Assembly: GCA_903834675.1 (NCBI GenBank)
Contig: CAILKC010000469.1
Coordinates: forward strand, 1-8,036
Direction of reading: 5' to 3'
Length of the DNA: 8,036 bases
Source: an uncultured Victivallales bacterium
GTDB taxonomy: Bacteria > Verrucomicrobiota > Lentisphaeria > Oligosphaerales > JAFGRS01
The notes under the pieces are model-generated. The model did not search any database, was not told the origin of the DNA, and saw only the letters and a list, made by a program, of their open reading frames with translations. Positions within the stretch are counted from its first letter, which is position 1, and every line of letters starts with the position of its first letter. Below, piece after piece: positions 5,861 through 8,036 of this stretch. The translations under genes were made by a program, and so were the position numbers.

Positions 5861-6685
5861 ATGACGGCAGCAAGTCCCTACGCCAGCGCGGTCTGGCAGG
5901 ATATCGAGCGCATCCGCCAGCAGTCGCCGCTGGTCCACAACATCACCAACTATGTCGTGATGAACTCGACCGCCAACGCGCTTCTGGCGCTGGGCGCGGC
6001 GCCGGTCATGGCCCATGCCCCCGAGGAGATCGAGGAGATCGTCGCGATCGCTTCGGCCGTCGTCATTAACATCGGCACCCTGAGCGCTCCCTGGATCGAG
6101 TCCATGGCCCAGGCCATGGCGGCGGCACGGCAGCGCCACCTGCCGGTCATCCTCGATCCCGTCGGCGCCGGCGCCTCCCGCTTGCGCACCCAGACCTGCC
6201 TGGACCTGATTCGCCAAACGCCACCGACCATCATCCGCGGCAATGCCTCGGAAATCCGCGCCCTGCGGGTCAGCAGCGCCACCACCCGTGGCGTCGACAG
6301 CCGCGACCGGGCTGAGGCGGCGCTCGAGGCGGGCCGTGAGCTTAATCTCGCCAGCGGAGCCACGGTCAGCATCAGCGGCCCGCTTGACTTGATCGTGCGC
6401 GGCAGCGAGGTGATCGAGGTCGCCAACGGCCATCCGCTGATGCCTCGGGTCACGGGCCTGGGCTGCGCTGCCAGTGCCCTCACCGGCGCCTTTGCGGCGG
6501 TGAATTCAGATCCGCTGCTGGCAGCAGCCCACGCCATGGCGGTGATGGGCCTCTGCGGCGAACTGGCGGCAGAGGAGTCACGCGGCCCGGGGTCGTTCCA
6601 CGTCGCCTTCCTGGACGCGCTCTACCGGCTCGATGAGGACGTCGTCCGCGAGCGCCTCCGCCTGCAACGGCGTCCAGCCCAGTGA
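5861..6685 (+). CDS. thiM: Hydroxyethylthiazole kinase (thiamine salvage)
   Basis: ThiM phosphorylates 4-methyl-5-(2-hydroxyethyl)thiazole with ATP; the product is joined to the pyrimidine by ThiE to make thiamine phosphate. It is a cytosolic ribokinase-like enzyme that is trimeric in characterised members. The 274-aa length is normal. Family motifs are present in order: PLVHNITNYVVMN (residues 23-35), ALGAAPVMAHAPEE, LDPVGAGAS (D99-G104), IRGNASEI (R126-E131) and VTGLGCAASALTGAF with C202, equivalent to the active-site Cys of Bacillus ThiM. AAGGAG lies 10 nt before ATG 5861. The gene starts downstream of the inverted-repeat element and is followed 17 nt later by a URO-D-like gene, probably in one operon. 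No thiD, thiE or thiC, thiamine transporter gene or TPP riboswitch is visible, so any control lies outside the window or is of another kind. Confidence 0.95.
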   Translation: MTAASPYASAVWQDIERIRQQSPLVHNITNYVVMNSTANALLALGAAPVMAHAPEEIEEIVAIASAVVINIGTLSAPWIESMAQAMAAARQRHLPVILDPVGAGASRLRTQTCLDLIRQTPPTIIRGNASEIRALRVSSATTRGVDSRDRAEAALEAGRELNLASGATVSISGPLDLIVRGSEVIEVANGHPLMPRVTGLGCAASALTGAFAAVNSDPLLAAAHAMAVMGLCGELAAEESRGPGSFHVAFLDALYRLDEDVVRERLRLQRRPAQ

Positions 6686-6702
6686 ACAGAAAGGATACCA
6701 CG

Positions 6703-7860
6703 ATGACCGATCGCGAACGGGTCCTGGCAGTGCTGCGCTACCAACCCTACGATCGCCTCCCGGTGGTCCACTTTGGCTTCCTCGGAGAGACCCTGCAGAA
6801 GTGGCGCGCCGAGGGCCACGTCACCGCCGACGAGATCCATGGCATCGGGGACGGCAACCCGGTGGACGTGGCGCTCTCGCGCCGACTGGGATTCGACTTC
6901 AACTACCACACCCTGTTCTCGCCGAACGCGGGGCTGCGGCCCGGCTTTGAGTCGAAGGTCATCCGCGAGTTCCCCGATGGCTCGCGGCACATTCTGGATG
7001 GTCAGGGTATCGTGCTGCTGCACGTGCCAGGTGCCGGCTCGATCCAGCCGGATGTCGATCACCTGCTGAAGGACCGGAAGGCCTGGGAAGAGCTCTACCT
7101 GCCCAAGCTGCAGTTCTCCAAGGATCGAGTCGAGCGGGCGGCGGTACCGGCGGGGGACCGCATGCTGCCCTTCGATCAGGGGGGCCGCGAGTACTTGGTG
7201 CGCAACGAACGCACGCACCTGGTGGGCTTGCGTTGCGGCAGCCTTTACGGCGTCATTCGCGGCTGGTTGACCCTCGAGGGCTCCTGCTACCTCATGGCTG
7301 ACGACCCGGACCTGTTCACCGAGATGATCGAGGTGAACGCCGAACTGCAATACCAATGCACTAAGGCGGCCCTGGAATCCGGCGCGCGCTTCGACTACGC
7401 GCACTTCTGGGAAGACATCTGCTACAAGAATGGGCCGCTCATCGCGCCGGCCATGTTCGAGGCGAAGTGCGGACATCACTACCAGCGCCTCACCGACCTG
7501 GTGCGCAGCTACGGCATCGACATCATCTCGCTCGACTGTGACGGGATGATCGATGCGCTCATCCCCACCTGGTTTAACCACGGGGTCAACACCATGTTCC
7601 CCATCGAGGTCGGCACCTGGAGCGCCAGCCTTGAGCCCTGGCGCAAGCAGTACGGCCGCGGTCTCCTTGGCGTCGGCGGCATGGAGAAGAAGATCTTCGC
7701 TCGGGACTTCGCCGCAGTGGACGCGGAAGTCGAGCGGCTGCGGCGCCTGGTCGGCCTCGGCGGCTTCCTCCCCTGCCCCGATCACCGCATCGCCGACGAT
7801 GCCGAGTGGGACAGCGTGCGCTACTACTGCGACCGCATGCATGCCGTCTTCGGCGGCTGA
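6703..7860 (+). CDS. Uroporphyrinogen decarboxylase (URO-D) superfamily protein, MtaA/CmuA-like, not HemE
   Basis: A 385-aa TIM-barrel-type protein of the URO-D superfamily (PF01208-like). The opening MTDRERVLAVLRYQPYDRLP is typical of the family. So are the later blocks HFWEDICYKNGPLI (H234), ISLDCDGMIDALIP (C279), MFPIEVG (about 298-304), LGVGGMEKK and the end GGFLPCPDHRI (C358, H361). The RQAGR substrate motif of true haem-pathway HemE near the N-terminus is absent. Related proteins include cobalamin- and corrinoid-linked methyltransferases that bind zinc by His and Cys ligands. H234, C279 and C358 are candidates here but unproven. ATG 6703 is preferred over GTG 6682, which overlaps the thiM stop, because AAAGGA (6690-6695) lies 7 nt upstream of the ATG. 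Its position just after thiM suggests co-transcription. The substrate is unknown; no corrinoid protein or methyltransferase partner is nearby. Confidence 0.88.
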   Translation: MTDRERVLAVLRYQPYDRLPVVHFGFLGETLQKWRAEGHVTADEIHGIGDGNPVDVALSRRLGFDFNYHTLFSPNAGLRPGFESKVIREFPDGSRHILDGQGIVLLHVPGAGSIQPDVDHLLKDRKAWEELYLPKLQFSKDRVERAAVPAGDRMLPFDQGGREYLVRNERTHLVGLRCGSLYGVIRGWLTLEGSCYLMADDPDLFTEMIEVNAELQYQCTKAALESGARFDYAHFWEDICYKNGPLIAPAMFEAKCGHHYQRLTDLVRSYGIDIISLDCDGMIDALIPTWFNHGVNTMFPIEVGTWSASLEPWRKQYGRGLLGVGGMEKKIFARDFAAVDAEVERLRRLVGLGGFLPCPDHRIADDAEWDSVRYYCDRMHAVFGG

Positions 7861-7888
7861 ATCCCTGGAGCCGCAGCCGGAGGTGGTG

Positions 7889-7925
7889 CCGCCGAAGTCC
7901 TGCTGGCGAGCAGGACGGACGGCGG
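7889..7925. repeat. Strong two-part hairpin downstream of the URO-D-like gene
   Basis: GTCCTGCT-GGCG-AGCAGGAC (7897-7916) is a perfect 8-bp stem with a 4-nt loop. An outer stem CCGCCG/CGGCGG (7889-7894/7920-7925) flanks it across a small internal loop. It starts 28 nt after the gene's TGA. No T-tract follows, so it is not a standard intrinsic terminator. It may stabilise the 3' end of the mRNA or be part of the repeat cluster that follows. Confidence 0.55.
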
Positions 7926-7944
7926 GCTCCACAACGCAATCCCT

Positions 7945-7965
7945 TGGAGTCGGCGGTCCGCACCG
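7945..7965 (+). repeat. 21-bp dispersed repeat, copy 2
   Basis: An identical 21-bp match in the same orientation to 5576-5596. It lies between the hairpin at 7889-7925 and the tandem hairpin repeats at 7972-8036, in a 176-bp stretch with no credible gene. Confidence 0.7.
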
Positions 7966-7971
7966 TGTCTC

Positions 7972-8036
7972 CAGCCCCCGCAGGGGGCGACATCTGCACG
8001 TCATCCAGGTTCACAGCCCCCGCAGGGGGCGACATC
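7972..8036. repeat. Two tandem 23-bp hairpin repeats at window edge
   Basis: Two identical 23-bp units (7972-7994 and 8014-8036) each contain GCCCCCGCAGGGGGC, a 6-bp stem with a GCA loop, followed by GACATC. They are separated by 19 nt of unrelated sequence, giving a 42-bp period. The second unit ends exactly at the window edge, so the array may continue. It resembles dispersed CCCC/GGGG hairpin repeats (compare 2770-2782) more than a CRISPR. Confidence 0.6.

Noticed and set aside
5749..6069. Open frame starting upstream of and overlapping thiM (LHGRLATAMLAGDKQKAKEY...)
   Set aside because: The first ~35 residues look mildly protein-like, but most of the frame lies inside thiM in the wrong phase and turns into low-complexity shadow sequence.
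6703..7860. Haem-pathway uroporphyrinogen decarboxylase HemE
   Set aside because: The N-terminal RQAGR substrate-binding motif is absent and the conserved blocks fit the uncharacterised MtaA-like branch.
6622..8004. 460-aa open frame on the minus strand across the URO-D-like gene
   Set aside because: Shadow of the sense gene, which has a ribosome-binding site and URO-D superfamily motifs; the antisense reading has none.
7972..8036. CRISPR array start
   Set aside because: Only two units are visible, the repeat is short and almost entirely a C/G hairpin, the spacer is 19 nt and no cas genes are present. A dispersed hairpin repeat fits better.

Overview
This is a GC-rich bacterial window with long clean ORFs next to eroded gene remnants and several palindromic repeats. 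The genes suggest a free-living member of the PVC superphylum (Lentisphaerota or Planctomycetota) or a similar lineage such as Armatimonadota or Hydrogenedentota. The pointers are a [20 protein letters not shown] pseudopilin with an H-X9-DG tail, a planctomycete-style Ser/Thr kinase fragment, a VIT/VWA surface protein, and a non-HemE uroporphyrinogen-decarboxylase-like protein. This placement is inference; there is no rRNA or other phylogenetic marker.

Layout. (1) 154-786 (+): intact pseudopilin. (2) About 800-3200: a gene graveyard. It holds a secreted protein with a CBM9-like C-terminus interrupted by an in-frame TAG, a 140-bp nested palindrome with no gene, an unidentified coding-like fragment run into the middle of a Hanks-type kinase (one-base frameshift in an A run), a ~100-bp palindromic interspersed repeat, and a toxin-antitoxin locus reduced to its promoter, an antitoxin-like start and the second half of a PIN toxin (-). 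(3) 3250-5496 (-): intact 748-aa exported VIT + VWA protein. (4) 5537-5717: MITE-like element with 18-bp perfect terminal inverted repeats, in the divergent intergenic region. (5) 5861-7860 (+): probable two-gene operon, hydroxyethylthiazole kinase (thiM) followed 17 nt later by a URO-D superfamily protein. (6) 7861-8036: repeat-rich intergenic DNA with a strong hairpin, a 21-bp repeat shared with the 5537-5717 element, and two 23-bp hairpin repeats in tandem at the window edge.

Functionally the intact genes are a surface or secretion component (pseudopilin), a cell-envelope adhesion-type protein (VIT/VWA), thiazole salvage for thiamine (ThiM), and a putative methyltransferase or decarboxylase-like enzyme of unknown substrate. 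I see no coherent novel multi-gene system. The most interesting signals are the repeat elements and the deletion and stop-codon scars of the 0.9-3.2 kb region.
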